Part shown: piece by piece, positions 25,842 through 34,946 of the stretch | Position numbering within the stretch: the first letter of the stretch is position 1 | Layout: every line of letters starts with the position of its first letter | Assembly (NCBI GenBank): GCA_963824395.1 | Contig: CAWGPF010000001.1 | Coordinates: 2,108,001 to 2,172,000, forward strand | Direction of reading: 5' to 3' | From: 13-2-20CM-66-19 sp963824395 | Lineage (GTDB): Bacteria; Pseudomonadota; Gammaproteobacteria; Steroidobacterales; Steroidobacteraceae | DNA: 64,000 nt | The notes under the pieces: model-generated | The model's database searches: none | What the model saw: only the letters and a program-made list of their open reading frames with translations | Told to the model about the DNA's origin: nothing | Made by a program: the position numbers and the translations under genes

Positions 25842-26467
25842 GTGGCGTCTCCAACAAGGACGGTCATCGGTTCAGTCGCGGCGAATTCTTCCGTTCGCCC
25901 ACGCGGGCCTGCGGCGCGCACGCCAAGCTCCGGCCAGTACGCACAAAGTCCCGCCGCTTGAGGATATGTAGCCTCTGCGCGCGTGCAGTGCGTCAGTTCA
26001 CAATAACGACAGTCATCGTCGGGGGCGCGCGACGGCCTTCACCGAAGCTTTGAAGCACTGCTCGCTTTGTGAACGCGCGCAGCGCGGCTGGCACGGCAGC
26101 AGCCGGCTTGCCCGGGTGCGGGCGCGCCGCGGCAGGGCGCGCGGGCCTTCAGGGCGCCGGTGCGGGTCGCTGCCGCGCGCTTTTTCCGAATGCACGGAAC
26201 TGGAGCAGCAAGCAGCTATAGCGCACCAGTGGGGTGCGCGCAACGCGCTTTTCAATCAGCCACTTAAGAAAAAATTCGCGCGCGTGCGGCGTCTCATGCA
26301 ATTGGGGCTGGCGCGAATGCATCGCGCAGTGAACAATCTGGCGCTGTGACCGTCTTAACGTATTGGAGTGACCAGGAACGGAAGGCCGTCACTTTTTGCA
26401 CCAGGAGATCGGACTAAGTTAAGAACGCTGGCAGCGCCGGCATCGCCCGGCGCCCGGCAGGAGACTT
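25842..26467. other. Long divergent intergenic region
   Basis: About 626 bases lie between the receiver/TonB gene and prkA with no convincing gene. Short open frames (for example 26050-26349 plus) lack a start site and any family resemblance. The middle (26120-26145) holds a GC-rich 7-bp hairpin (26122-26128 with 26136-26142). The right third, from 26250, has A-runs and is less GC-rich than its surroundings. It must contain the promoters of both divergent operons; I could not place -10/-35 or sigma-54 boxes with confidence. A small RNA is possible. Confidence 0.5.
26367..26397 (+). terminator. Weak hairpin with T-run in the prkA leader
   Basis: A 6-bp stem (26367-26372 with 26388-26393) with a 15-base loop is followed at once by TTTTT. 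It lies about 100 bases before prkA and would be an attenuator-like element if the promoter is upstream. The stem is short, so this could be chance. Confidence 0.3.
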
Positions 26468-26509
26468 ATGAGCTCAACGGGAGGGAAGGATGATGCGACC
26501 ACTCGCTGA
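26468..26509 (+). CDS. Possible 13-residue leader peptide overlapping prkA start
   Basis: An ATG at 26468 sits 6 bases after AGGAG, a better-spaced site than that of prkA itself. It encodes MSSTGGKDDATTR and stops at 26509, overlapping the prkA start (26490) in another frame. Translation of it could load ribosomes onto, or compete with, prkA. No other evidence supports it. Confidence 0.35.
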   Translation: MSSTGGKDDATTR

Positions 26510-28451
26510 CCAGAGTTCCCACGGCAGTACTGCCGAGTTCATTGATACGCTCAGTTCATTCAGCCGGCTGCACCGCGCCCAGCGCTGGGAAGGTACCTTC
26601 GGCGAGTTCCTCACCACCCTTCTCCCCGCCAATCCCGTGGCGCTGGCGCGCAGCAGCCATGAGTACATCTGGGACATGCTGCGCTGGCACGGCCGTGCCT
26701 CGGCCCCGGAGGCGAGCGAGAACACCCGGGCCCGCGACCTCTTCAAGCGCGAGCTGTTCGGCATCGATGAGCCCCTGGCGCGCGTGGTCGATTACTTCAA
26801 GGCCGCCGCCGCCGGCTCCGACGTCGGCCGGCGCCTGCTGCTGCTCCTCGGGCCGCCCTCGGGCGGCAAGTCGACGCTCGCGATCCTGCTCAAGCGCGGG
26901 CTCGAGGAATACAGCCGCACCGATGAGGGCGCGATGTACGCCATCCGCGGCTCGCCGCTGCGCGAGAATCCGCTCAACCTGATTCCCACCAGCCTGCGCG
27001 CGGAGTTCCGCGAGCGCTACGGGGTGCACATCCAGGGGGAGCTGTCGCCGTGGGCGCGTGACTTCGTCGAGCGCGAGTTCGAGGGCGACTTCGTGCGCGT
27101 GCCGGTGGAGCGCGTGTTCCTGAACGAGGCGCTGCGCGCCGGCATCGGCACCTACGCCCCGCACGACCCCACCACCGCGGACATCGCCGACCTCGTAGGC
27201 TCGGTGGACCTTGCCAAGGTGGCGCAGATCGGCGATGAAGGCGACCCGCGCGCCTGGTCGTGGTCGGGCGCGGTGTACGCCGCCAGCCGCGGCGTACTCG
27301 AGATGATCGAGATCCTCAAGGTGAAGCGCGAGTTCCTGTACCTGCTGCTGACCCTGACACAGGAGAAGAACGTCAAGGTGTCGCGCTTCCCGCTCATCCA
27401 CCTCGATGAGACGATCCTCGCGCACACCAACCTCGCCGAATTCCACAAGTTCCTGCAGGAGAAGGAGAACGAGGCGCTGCTGGATCGCATGGTGATCATC
27501 AAGATCCCCTACGCGCTCTCCTACCGTGACGAGTCGCGCATCTACCAGAAGCTGGTGTCCGGCGCGCCCGCCTTCCGCAACGTGCACCTGGACCCGCACG
27601 TGCTCAACCTCGCCGCGGTGTGGGGCATCCTCACGCGCATGGTCAAGCCCGAGCGCGAGGGCCTCGACGTGGCGAAGAAGCTGCGCATCTACGCCGGCGA
27701 GTCGGTCGAGGGGGTGCCCGAGAGCGAGGGGCAACGCCTGCACGCCGAGACCCCGGATGAGGGCATGAACGGGGTGAGCCCGCGCTTCGTCATCAACGCC
27801 ATCTCCAACGCCATCACCCGCGGCAACACCCACAGCCTCACCAGCATGGAGCTGCTGCTCGCGCTCAAGGACGCCATCGAGAACGATGCGCGCATGGACG
27901 CCAAGCAGAAAAAGGGCTGGATCGATCACCTGGTGACCGCGCGCAAGGAGTTCTACAACCGCTGGGTCAAGGAGGACGTGCATCGGGCCATGTTCGCCTC
28001 CTTCGAGGCCGAGGCGCAGCAGCTGCTCGAGAAGTACCTCGATGAGGTCGAGGCCTCTCTCGATCACCGCCAGGTGACCGACCCGATCACCGGCGAGAAC
28101 CGCCCGGCGGATGAGCGCTTCCTGCGCTCGGTGGAGGAGAAGATCAAGGTCTCCGACTCCGGCAAGATGTCCTTCCGCCAGGAGGTGGTGCGCAAGGCCA
28201 TGGTCGCGTTCAAGGCCGGCGAGAAGTTCAAGCTCGCGAGCCACGCCCGCATGCGCGAGGCCATCGAGCAGTACCTGTTCGAGGAGCGCCGCGATGTGCT
28301 GCGGCTCGTGACCTCGACCGCACGCCCCGACGATGAGGCGCGCCAGAAGATCTCGGTCGTACAGCAGCGCCTGGTGACCGAGTACGGCTACGACGAGCAC
28401 AGCGCCAAGGAGGCCTTGAGCTACGTCACGACGCTGCTCGCCCAGGAGTAG
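26490..28451 (+). CDS. prkA: PrkA family serine protein kinase (YeaG)
   Basis: A 653-residue PrkA/YeaG protein, full length. It has an N-terminal AAA+ module with a Walker A motif at residues 121-128 (GPPSGGKS) and a C-terminal kinase-like region (TDPITGENRPADE, FRQEVVRKAMVAFKAGEKF). In enterobacteria YeaG responds to nitrogen starvation and stress together with YeaH; in Bacillus PrkA acts in sporulation control, and an AAA+ protease function has been proposed. It is first in a three-gene operon: yeaH-like starts 42 bases downstream. GGGAGGG precedes the ATG at 26490; a second ATG follows immediately. Confidence 0.95.
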   Translation: MMRPLADQSSHGSTAEFIDTLSSFSRLHRAQRWEGTFGEFLTTLLPANPVALARSSHEYIWDMLRWHGRASAPEASENTRARDLFKRELFGIDEPLARVVDYFKAAAAGSDVGRRLLLLLGPPSGGKSTLAILLKRGLEEYSRTDEGAMYAIRGSPLRENPLNLIPTSLRAEFRERYGVHIQGELSPWARDFVEREFEGDFVRVPVERVFLNEALRAGIGTYAPHDPTTADIADLVGSVDLAKVAQIGDEGDPRAWSWSGAVYAASRGVLEMIEILKVKREFLYLLLTLTQEKNVKVSRFPLIHLDETILAHTNLAEFHKFLQEKENEALLDRMVIIKIPYALSYRDESRIYQKLVSGAPAFRNVHLDPHVLNLAAVWGILTRMVKPEREGLDVAKKLRIYAGESVEGVPESEGQRLHAETPDEGMNGVSPRFVINAISNAITRGNTHSLTSMELLLALKDAIENDARMDAKQKKGWIDHLVTARKEFYNRWVKEDVHRAMFASFEAEAQQLLEKYLDEVEASLDHRQVTDPITGENRPADERFLRSVEEKIKVSDSGKMSFRQEVVRKAMVAFKAGEKFKLASHARMREAIEQYLFEERRDVLRLVTSTARPDDEARQKISVVQQRLVTEYGYDEHSAKEALSYVTTLLAQE

Positions 28452-28493
28452 CGCACTACAGGGTAAGCACTGACAGGAGTAACGGCAAAGCCC

Positions 28494-29666
28494 ATGGACG
28501 AGGACAGCGGCGGGCACGGCGAGCAGGCCGGGGCGGGGAAGTGGTACGAGCTCTTCTCCCGCGGGGCACGCGACTGGCTGCGCCACGATGAGAAGGTGCG
28601 CGAGGCGGTGCGCGCCAACCTGCCGGAGATCATCGCCGGCGGGGACGTGATCAACGACGGCGCGCGCACGGTGCGCGTGCCGGTGAAGATGCTCGAGCAC
28701 TATCACTTCCGCCTGCGGCGCCCGGACGAGCAGCAGGGCGCCGGCCAGGGCAAGGCCAAGCCCGGCGACGTATTCGCCGACCCGGCGCGCGACAAGGGGC
28801 CCGGAGAAAAGGGGGCCGGCGGACGCGATGACGGCGGCGTGCAGCTGCTGCTCGAGTTCAAGGTCGATGACATCGTCGACTGGCTGTGGGAGGAGATGCA
28901 GCTGCCGAACCTCAAGGCGCGCGTCGGGCCCTCCGATGACAGCGACTGGATCCGCGAGGGCTGGGACCGGCGCGGCGCCCGCTCACGACTCGACCGGCGC
29001 CGCTCCTTCAAGGAACTCGTCAAGCGCCGCGCGGCCCCCGGGGCCACCCAGACCTTCACCGACGAGGATCTGCGCTTCCGGCAGCTGGCGCGCCGCAAGC
29101 AGCCCGCCGTGCACGCGGTGGTGTTCTTCATGCTGGACGTCTCGGGCAGCATGTCCGACCGTGACCGCAAGCTCGCCAAGACGTTCTTCTTCTGGGTGGT
29201 GCAGGGACTGCGGCGCGAGTACAAGTCCCTCGAGACCGTGTTCGTGGCGCACACCACCGAGGCCTGGGAGTTCAACGAGCCGGACTTCTTCCAGGTCTCC
29301 GGGAGCGGGGGCACGGTGGCCTCGGCGGGGCTGCTGAAGGTGCGCGAGATCATGGAGGCGCGCTGCAACCCGGGGCGCAGCAACATCTATCTGTTCTACG
29401 CCTCCGATGGTGACAACGCGGTCAGCGATGCCGCCGAGGCGCGCGCCGCGCTCGGCAGCATCGCCGCCGACACCTGCTACACAGGCTACGTCGAGGTGTC
29501 CTCCGGGGTGTCGCGGCAGCTGGATACCGAGACCGGCAAGCTGTACGCGGAACTCGCCGCCTCGGGCTGTGCTGCCGGTTCCTACGCGCTCAATGATTTC
29601 GACGACGTGTGGGGCGCGGTGAAGCACTTCTTCACCGCCCACAACGAGGCCGGGACCGGTTCATGA
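28494..29666 (+). CDS. yeaH: YeaH/YhbH family protein (DUF444, VWA-like)
   Basis: A 390-residue DUF444 protein. The N terminus is charged and disordered (Gly/Lys-rich between about 80 and 115). A von Willebrand A-like domain follows with a MIDAS motif around residues 213-220 (LDVSGSMSD). YeaH/YhbH is the constant partner of PrkA, and the pair acts in stationary-phase or stress adaptation by an unclear mechanism. The stop overlaps the spoVR start as ATGA, so translation is coupled. Confidence 0.93.
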   Translation: MDEDSGGHGEQAGAGKWYELFSRGARDWLRHDEKVREAVRANLPEIIAGGDVINDGARTVRVPVKMLEHYHFRLRRPDEQQGAGQGKAKPGDVFADPARDKGPGEKGAGGRDDGGVQLLLEFKVDDIVDWLWEEMQLPNLKARVGPSDDSDWIREGWDRRGARSRLDRRRSFKELVKRRAAPGATQTFTDEDLRFRQLARRKQPAVHAVVFFMLDVSGSMSDRDRKLAKTFFFWVVQGLRREYKSLETVFVAHTTEAWEFNEPDFFQVSGSGGTVASAGLLKVREIMEARCNPGRSNIYLFYASDGDNAVSDAAEARAALGSIAADTCYTGYVEVSSGVSRQLDTETGKLYAELAASGCAAGSYALNDFDDVWGAVKHFFTAHNEAGTGS

Positions 29667-31024
29667 CGGGTGACTGGCAAAGCTACGTCCGGCGCATCGA
29701 GGACCTCGCCGCCCGCTCGGGACTTAAGTTCCACCCGGTCGACTTCGAGGCGGTACCCGACAGCTTCATGATGGAGATCGCCGTCTATGGCCTGCCGGTG
29801 CGCATGCCGCACTGGTCCTTCGGCGTGCGCTACATCTACCAGCTGATCCAGCGCCACATGGGGCACTCACGGCTCTTCGAGGTGGTCTTTCCCGGTAACC
29901 CCGGGCACGCCTACCTTGCCCAGAGCAACGGCCTGGCCGAGAACATCCTGGTGACCGCGCACGTACTCGGGCACGCGGACTTCTCCCGCAACAACCTGCT
30001 GTTCCGACGCTGCCAGGAGCAGGTGAGCGAGCGCATCGTGGAGCACGCGGCCAACCACGCGCGCCAGATCAGCGAGGCGATCGAGAGCTACGGGGCCGAG
30101 CGCGTCGAGGCGGCCCTCGACGCGGCGCTCGCGCTCGAGCAGCACATCGACGTCGACCAGGCGCTGCGCCGGCCGCGCTACCCCGAGTACGCCGCGGAGC
30201 CCAAGGCGCTGGTCGATGATGCGTTCCGCAAGCGCTTCGCGGCACTCGAGCCCAACGCAAGCGCGGGCGCGGCGGAGCTGAAGAAGCGCGCCCCGGTGCC
30301 GCCGCACCCGGAGCGCGACCTCTTGTGGTTCGTGGCGCACTACGCCCCGGAGATGGAGAGCTGGGAGCGCGACATCTTTCTTGCGGTGCGCGAGGAGTCG
30401 TTCTACTTCTACCCGGTGTTTGCCACCCAGATCATGAACGAGGGCTGGGCCTCCTACTGGCACGCGCGTCTGCTGCGCGAGGCGGACTTCGTGCCGCAGC
30501 AGGCCTACGTGGACGCCATCAAGTGCCACTCGGACGTGGTGCGTCCGATCGCCGCCGAGGCGCAGGTGGCGCTCAGCATCAACCCCTATCACTTAGGCTT
30601 CGCGATGTGGGAGAAGATCATCGCCGCGCAGGGGCTGGAGGCGGCCCGGCGCATCATGGCCGAGGACGACGACTTCGGCTTCGTGCGCAACCACCTGACG
30701 CGCGATCTGGCCGAGGAACTCGGCCTGTTCCGCTACAACGCCCGCAGCGACGGGCAGGTGCGCGTGCTCGAGAACGACCTCAACGCCCTGCACGAGGCGC
30801 TGCTCGCGCCGAAGTACAACTTCGGCGCGCCGCTGGTCTCGGCCGCGCACGTGCGCAACGACGGCACGCTCGAACTCACCCACGACAGCTCGGTCGACGG
30901 GCGGGGTCTTGATCTTGAGCGCAGCCGCAAGGTGCTCGATTACCTGCACCGCGTCTGGCGACGCCCGATCGTGCTCACGACCGTCAACCAGGCAGGCTCG
31001 GGGCTCGAGGTCACGGCGCCCTAA
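29663..31024 (+). CDS. SpoVR family protein (YcgB-like)
   Basis: A SpoVR/YcgB protein of about 453 residues. The start at 29663 overlaps the preceding stop (ATGA) and removes 18 upstream codons that lie inside yeaH. Family landmarks include FGVRYIYQLIQRHMGHSRLF, ILVTAHVLGHADFSRNN and NEGWASYWHARLL. The last resembles a metal-site HExxH-free helix pair, and no enzymatic activity is proven. In Bacillus SpoVR affects spore cortex; in proteobacteria it forms the third member of the PrkA-YeaH-SpoVR stress operon, as here. Confidence 0.94.
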   Translation: MTGDWQSYVRRIEDLAARSGLKFHPVDFEAVPDSFMMEIAVYGLPVRMPHWSFGVRYIYQLIQRHMGHSRLFEVVFPGNPGHAYLAQSNGLAENILVTAHVLGHADFSRNNLLFRRCQEQVSERIVEHAANHARQISEAIESYGAERVEAALDAALALEQHIDVDQALRRPRYPEYAAEPKALVDDAFRKRFAALEPNASAGAAELKKRAPVPPHPERDLLWFVAHYAPEMESWERDIFLAVREESFYFYPVFATQIMNEGWASYWHARLLREADFVPQQAYVDAIKCHSDVVRPIAAEAQVALSINPYHLGFAMWEKIIAAQGLEAARRIMAEDDDFGFVRNHLTRDLAEELGLFRYNARSDGQVRVLENDLNALHEALLAPKYNFGAPLVSAAHVRNDGTLELTHDSSVDGRGLDLERSRKVLDYLHRVWRRPIVLTTVNQAGSGLEVTAP

Positions 31025-31212
31025 GGCTTCGACGGCCCCGTCGGCGCCTGGGGCGTGGCCGCGGGCGCATCACCCCCCCAGTCCTCCTCGTCCCCCGAGG
31101 TCACGATGGACACCGGGTCACTCGCCGGGGAGCTGTCCGCCAGCGCCTCATCGAGCTGCTCCTGGATCTTGCGCCGCACGCGCTCGCGCGCCTCGTTCTC
31201 CGGATTACTCAT
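31021..31212 (-). CDS. Small acidic protein of unknown function
   Basis: A 63-residue protein, MSNPENEARERVRRKIQEQL at the start, with a charged amphipathic N-terminal helix and an acidic, Pro/Ala-rich disordered tail. GGAG is 6 bases before the ATG at 31212. The stop codon overlaps the spoVR stop on the other strand by 4 bases. No family is recognised. Confidence 0.65.
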   Translation of the reverse strand: MSNPENEARERVRRKIQEQLDEALADSSPASDPVSIVTSGDEEDWGGDAPAATPQAPTGPSKP

Positions 31213-31349
31213 CGCACCGCACTCCGTAAGCTCAGACCGCCTGCCTGCCTGTGGCCTAACGTGCACCACCGGGAGTAGGCTTTTACCGCAGCCGGCGCGT
31301 GCACCCAAGCGTGAGCGCCAAATCCTGCAGGCTGCGGGGAGCATACGCC

Positions 31350-33398
31350 ATGGGGTACACCACTTCAGGCATCCGCAACATTGCCCTCGTCGGCCCGGCG
31401 GGCGCGGGCAAGACCTCGCTTCTGGAGACGCTGCTCCTGCAGGCCGGCGCCATCCGCACCCGCGGCAGTCTCGCGCGCGGCACCACGGTGTCGGACTTCG
31501 ACCCGCAGGAGCGGCGGCTGCAGCACTCCCTCGACACGGCCATCGCCGGCTTCGAGCACGGGGGCGTGCGCGTGAACGTGATCGACACGCCCGGCTACGC
31601 GGATTTCCTGGGCAAGACCCTCGCGGTGCTCGAGGCGGTCGAGGCGGTGGCGGTCGTGGTGAGCCCGAGCGGCGCGGTGGACTCCCTCACGCTGCGCCTC
31701 CTCGAGTTCGCGCGCGAGCGTGAGCTGTGCCGTCTCATCGTCATCAACAAGATCGACGGCCGCGACGCGCGCTGCGCGGACACGCTCGCGCAGCTGCGCG
31801 AGCTCGTGGGGCCGGAGGTGCTGCCGCTGAACCTGCCCGCCGGCGGCGCGGATGCGGTGGTCGACTGCTTCTTCCAGCCGCGCGGCCGGGCGACGGACTT
31901 CTCCTCGGTGGCGGCCGCGCACACCCAGATCATCGACCAGGTGGTGGAGCTCGATGAGAAGCTGATGGCCCTCTACCTGGAGCAGGGCGAGGAACTGTCC
32001 CCGCAGCAGCTGCACGACCCTTTTGAGCAGGCGCTGCGCGAGGGGCACCTGGTGCCGGTGTGCTTCACCGCGGCAGACACCGGCACCGGGGTCGCCGAGC
32101 TCCTCACGGTAATCGAGCGCCTGATGCCCAACCCCACGGAGGGCAACCCGCCGCCCTTCCTCAGGGGCAGTGGCGCTGCGGCCACGCGTGTGGCGGTGGC
32201 GCCGGATCCTGCGCAGCACGTGATCGCGCACGTCTTCAAGGTCAGCATCGACCCCTACGTCGGCAAGCTCGGCGTGCTGCGCGTGCACCAGGGCACGGTG
32301 CGGCAGGGGAGCCAGCTCTACGTCGGCGATGCCAGAAAGCCGATCAAGATCGCGCATCTGTACCGCCTCATGGGCAAGGACACGACCGAGATGGTGAGCG
32401 CCATTCCGGGGGACATCTGCGCGATCGCCAAGGTCGAGGAAGTGCACCTCGATGCGGTACTGCACGACTCGCACGACGAGGACCAGTACCACCTGAAGCC
32501 GGTGTCGTTCCCGCCGCCGATGCTCGGGCTCGCGATCGAGCCGCAGCGGCGCGGCGATGAGCAGCGCCTCGCGGACACGCTCCACAAGCTCACCGCCGAA
32601 GACCCGTGCGTGCGCATCGAGCACCAGGCGGCGCTCAACGAGACCGTGCTGTACGGCATGGGAGAGTTTCACCTGCGGGTGCTGCTCGAGCGCATGCTCG
32701 AGCGCTACGGGGTGCAGGTGAAGACCCACCCGCCGAGCATCCCCTATCGGGAGACCGTGACGCGCGCCGCCGCGGGGCACTGCCGCCATAAGAAGCAGAC
32801 CGGCGGCGCCGGGCAGTTCGGCGAGGTGTTCCTGCGGGTCGAGGCGCTCGGGCGCGGCGGCGGCTTCGAGTTCCTGGACGAGGTGGTGGGCGGGGCGATC
32901 CCCGGGCAGTACCTGCCGGCGGTGGAGAAGGGCGTGCGCCAGGTGCTCGCCGAGGGCGCGCTGGCGGGCTTTCCGATCGAGGACGTGCGCGTGACGGTCT
33001 ACGACGGCAAGCACCACGCGGTGGATTCCAAGGAGGTGGCCTTCGTGTCCGCGGGGCGCAAGGCGTTTATCGATGCGCTGCAGAAGGCGAGCCCCATCGT
33101 GCTCGAGCCGATCATGCACCTGGAGATCACCGCGCCTGCCAGCACCATCGGTGACATCACCGGGGACCTTGCGACCAAGCGCGCGCGCATCAACGGCAAC
33201 AACGCGCTGCCCGGGCAGCGCGCCACGCTCTCGGCGCTGGTGCCGCTGGCGGAAGTCTCCGAGTATCAGTCACGCCTGAAGGCGCTCACCGGCGGGCAGG
33301 GCGCCTACACCATGCAGCTCTCCCACTACGACCCGGTGCCGCCGCGCCGCCAGCAGGAGCTGAAGGAGGCCTGGCGGCCGCGTCCCGAGGAGGAGTGA
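31350..33398 (+). CDS. EF-G-like translational GTPase (non-canonical paralogue)
   Basis: An EF-G homologue of about 682 residues with GTPase, domain II, III, IV and V regions. The P-loop is GPAGAGKTS (15-23), G3 is DTPGYADF (79-86) and G4 NKID (133-136). The switch His that activates water in EF-G (DTPGH) is Tyr83, and the switch I sequence is altered (QERRLQHSLDTAI instead of ERGITI). These changes mark the 'elongation factor G-like' group, distinct from the essential fusA product, which normally sits in the str operon; no ribosomal genes are near. The ATG at 31350 with GGGGAG upstream is preferred over the GTG at 31299. Confidence 0.9.
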   Translation: MGYTTSGIRNIALVGPAGAGKTSLLETLLLQAGAIRTRGSLARGTTVSDFDPQERRLQHSLDTAIAGFEHGGVRVNVIDTPGYADFLGKTLAVLEAVEAVAVVVSPSGAVDSLTLRLLEFARERELCRLIVINKIDGRDARCADTLAQLRELVGPEVLPLNLPAGGADAVVDCFFQPRGRATDFSSVAAAHTQIIDQVVELDEKLMALYLEQGEELSPQQLHDPFEQALREGHLVPVCFTAADTGTGVAELLTVIERLMPNPTEGNPPPFLRGSGAAATRVAVAPDPAQHVIAHVFKVSIDPYVGKLGVLRVHQGTVRQGSQLYVGDARKPIKIAHLYRLMGKDTTEMVSAIPGDICAIAKVEEVHLDAVLHDSHDEDQYHLKPVSFPPPMLGLAIEPQRRGDEQRLADTLHKLTAEDPCVRIEHQAALNETVLYGMGEFHLRVLLERMLERYGVQVKTHPPSIPYRETVTRAAAGHCRHKKQTGGAGQFGEVFLRVEALGRGGGFEFLDEVVGGAIPGQYLPAVEKGVRQVLAEGALAGFPIEDVRVTVYDGKHHAVDSKEVAFVSAGRKAFIDALQKASPIVLEPIMHLEITAPASTIGDITGDLATKRARINGNNALPGQRATLSALVPLAEVSEYQSRLKALTGGQGAYTMQLSHYDPVPPRRQQELKEAWRPRPEEE

Positions 33399-33510
33399 GA
33401 CGGCGTGCGCTGTTTTGGGTTTTCGCGCTTGTCATAACGCCGGCGCCCCTTTGCCGTTAACCCGGCACGCGCGACACTGCCGGCCGCGGTGTGCGACAGG
33501 AGCGGACGGC

Positions 33511-33777
33511 ATGCGTGGTTTTTCGATCTTGGCACTGGGCGCGCTGAGCGCGCTGCTCGTGACGGCGGCGCTGGCGCCGCTCAGCCGCGTGGCGGGCTGC
33601 CCGACGCAAAGCGGCATGCAGAGTGCCGCGCCGCACACGAAACCGAGCTCCTTCGAGCCGCACGCCCGTCCCCCGGGCAATGCCTACGGCATGCCGATCG
33701 GTGACAAGATCCTCACCAAGCGCGTGAAGAAGAAAAAGCCCGCCGCGACCCGGCCGAGCACCCCCGCCCTGGCCTGA
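33511..33777 (+). CDS. Small exported or anchored protein
   Basis: An 88-residue protein. The ATG at 33511 has AGGAG about 8 bases upstream. A hydrophobic segment (residues 3-24) is followed by a Cys, a His/Pro-rich stretch and a strongly basic C terminus (KRVKKKKP). It might be a secreted or membrane-anchored basic peptide. No family is recognised. It is convergent with the DUF192 gene (16-base gap). Confidence 0.65.
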   Translation: MRGFSILALGALSALLVTAALAPLSRVAGCPTQSGMQSAAPHTKPSSFEPHARPPGNAYGMPIGDKILTKRVKKKKPAATRPSTPALA

Positions 33778-33793
33778 GGCGCAGCCGCGCCGC

Positions 33794-34285
33794 TCAGGCG
33801 CCGGGCTTCTTCCAGCTGACCTTATCGCCCGCGTGCAGGCCGAGTTTGGCGGCGAGGCCGCCTTTGAGTTCCAGCACCGCCGACACCGGGCCTCCTGAGG
33901 AGAGTGTGTCGAGGGAGAGCGGGCGGGCGCGCTCGATGATCTTCACCACCCTACCTGCGGCGTCGATGAAGAGCATGTCGAGCTCGATGTAGGTGTTTTT
34001 CATCCACATGGTCTCCACCCGCGGCGGCTCGAGCGGGAAGATCATGCCCTCGCTCTCGGGCAGGTCGCGCACGAACATCAGACCCTGCTGGGCGCGCGGC
34101 TCGGTGTCGGCGACCCACACGCGGAACGGGTGCACGGCCGCAGGCTTCAGCTGCGTGACGGTGAGGTCGGTGCGCGGGTAAGTGGCAAGATCAAGCGGCG
34201 GCGGTTCCTGGGCGAGCGCCGTGCCCGTGAGGCCGAGGGCGAACCCGAGGAGCAGCAGCAGGCGAAGCGGGGCGACGTGCGGCAT
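33794..34285 (-). CDS. Exported DUF192 protein
   Basis: A 163-residue DUF192 protein with a signal peptide (residues 1-25, cleavage near TALAQ) and the typical core: RAQQGLMFVRDLPESEGMIF, METMWMKNTYIELDMLFID-like segment, and the end GLHAGDKVSW. The family folds as a small beta barrel of unknown activity and is common in proteobacteria and archaea. It lies 30 bases downstream of another exported protein gene on the same strand. Confidence 0.88.
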   Translation of the reverse strand: MPHVAPLRLLLLLGFALGLTGTALAQEPPPLDLATYPRTDLTVTQLKPAAVHPFRVWVADTEPRAQQGLMFVRDLPESEGMIFPLEPPRVETMWMKNTYIELDMLFIDAAGRVVKIIERARPLSLDTLSSGGPVSAVLELKGGLAAKLGLHAGDKVSWKKPGA

Positions 34286-34315
34286 CGACGGTTCCTTGGC
34301 GGTGCGGAAAGGGCT

Positions 34316-34906
34316 TCAGAGCCGGTCGGCGGGCGCGGGGGCGTCAGCGGGGGCGTCCTCGAACACCGCGGCGCCGGCGAAGTCGAAGCTGCTGACGAGG
34401 ATGCGCGCATCGCTGCTGAGGGTGCTCGCCGGTGCGATACAGAAGCCGCGCGCCACGATGCGCCAGGAGCGCACGCCGCCCCCGAGCGCCCCGACGCGCT
34501 CCTGGCGCAGCTCATCGACCGTGCAGTGATCGTCCCCGCGGGTGGCGAACAGCCGCGCCTCGCCCTCGAAGATCACCGTGAGGTTGGTCGGCAGCTCGTG
34601 CCCGGCGTGACCCTCGCGCGCGCTGTCGACGCCGAACACCAGCCGCAGCCGCCGGCCGTCGGCGTGCCGCGGACCGGCGAAGGCGACGCGCAGCCCGCTG
34701 CCATCGGGGCGCGGGCCGCCCTCGCACTGCATGTCCGCGTCATGCCAGTTCACATCGAGGTTCATCGCGCCGCGGATGCGGGCGCGCAGGTAGCCGTTGC
34801 CGGTCGCAAGGCAGCCGTGTGCCCGGGCCACGGGGCCGGCCGAGTGCGAGGCCGGGGCCGCCGTCAGGAGCAGCGCGAGGCCGCCGGTGAGGAGGAGGAG
34901 GCGCAT
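34316..34906 (-). CDS. Exported protein of unknown function
   Basis: A 196-residue protein with a signal peptide (residues 1-22) and a beta-rich mature part that has three or four Cys (HGCLATGNG, DADMQCEGG, DDHCTVD, ARGFCIAP), likely in disulfides. Segments NLDVNWHDADMQCEGG and RLRLVFGVD read like a small adhesin or inhibitor fold, but I recognise no family. It sits upstream of the DUF192 gene and downstream of the PadR/membrane pair, all on the minus strand. Confidence 0.7.
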   Translation of the reverse strand: MRLLLLTGGLALLLTAAPASHSAGPVARAHGCLATGNGYLRARIRGAMNLDVNWHDADMQCEGGPRPDGSGLRVAFAGPRHADGRRLRLVFGVDSAREGHAGHELPTNLTVIFEGEARLFATRGDDHCTVDELRQERVGALGGGVRSWRIVARGFCIAPASTLSSDARILVSSFDFAGAAVFEDAPADAPAPADRL

Positions 34907-34946
34907 GGCGGGGAAGTCTACCGTGCCGCGCAGCCTTCCCTGTAGC

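Noticed and set aside
26085..26115. Sigma-54-like TGGCAC...TTGC before prkA
   Set aside because: The spacing between the two boxes is too large for a sigma-54 promoter.
26050..26349. Possible 99-codon gene in the divergent region
   Set aside because: No ribosome site, a Cys/Arg-rich composition typical of chance frames, and no family.
26556..28706. 716-codon open frame on the minus strand
   Set aside because: It is antisense to prkA and has no recognisable domain.
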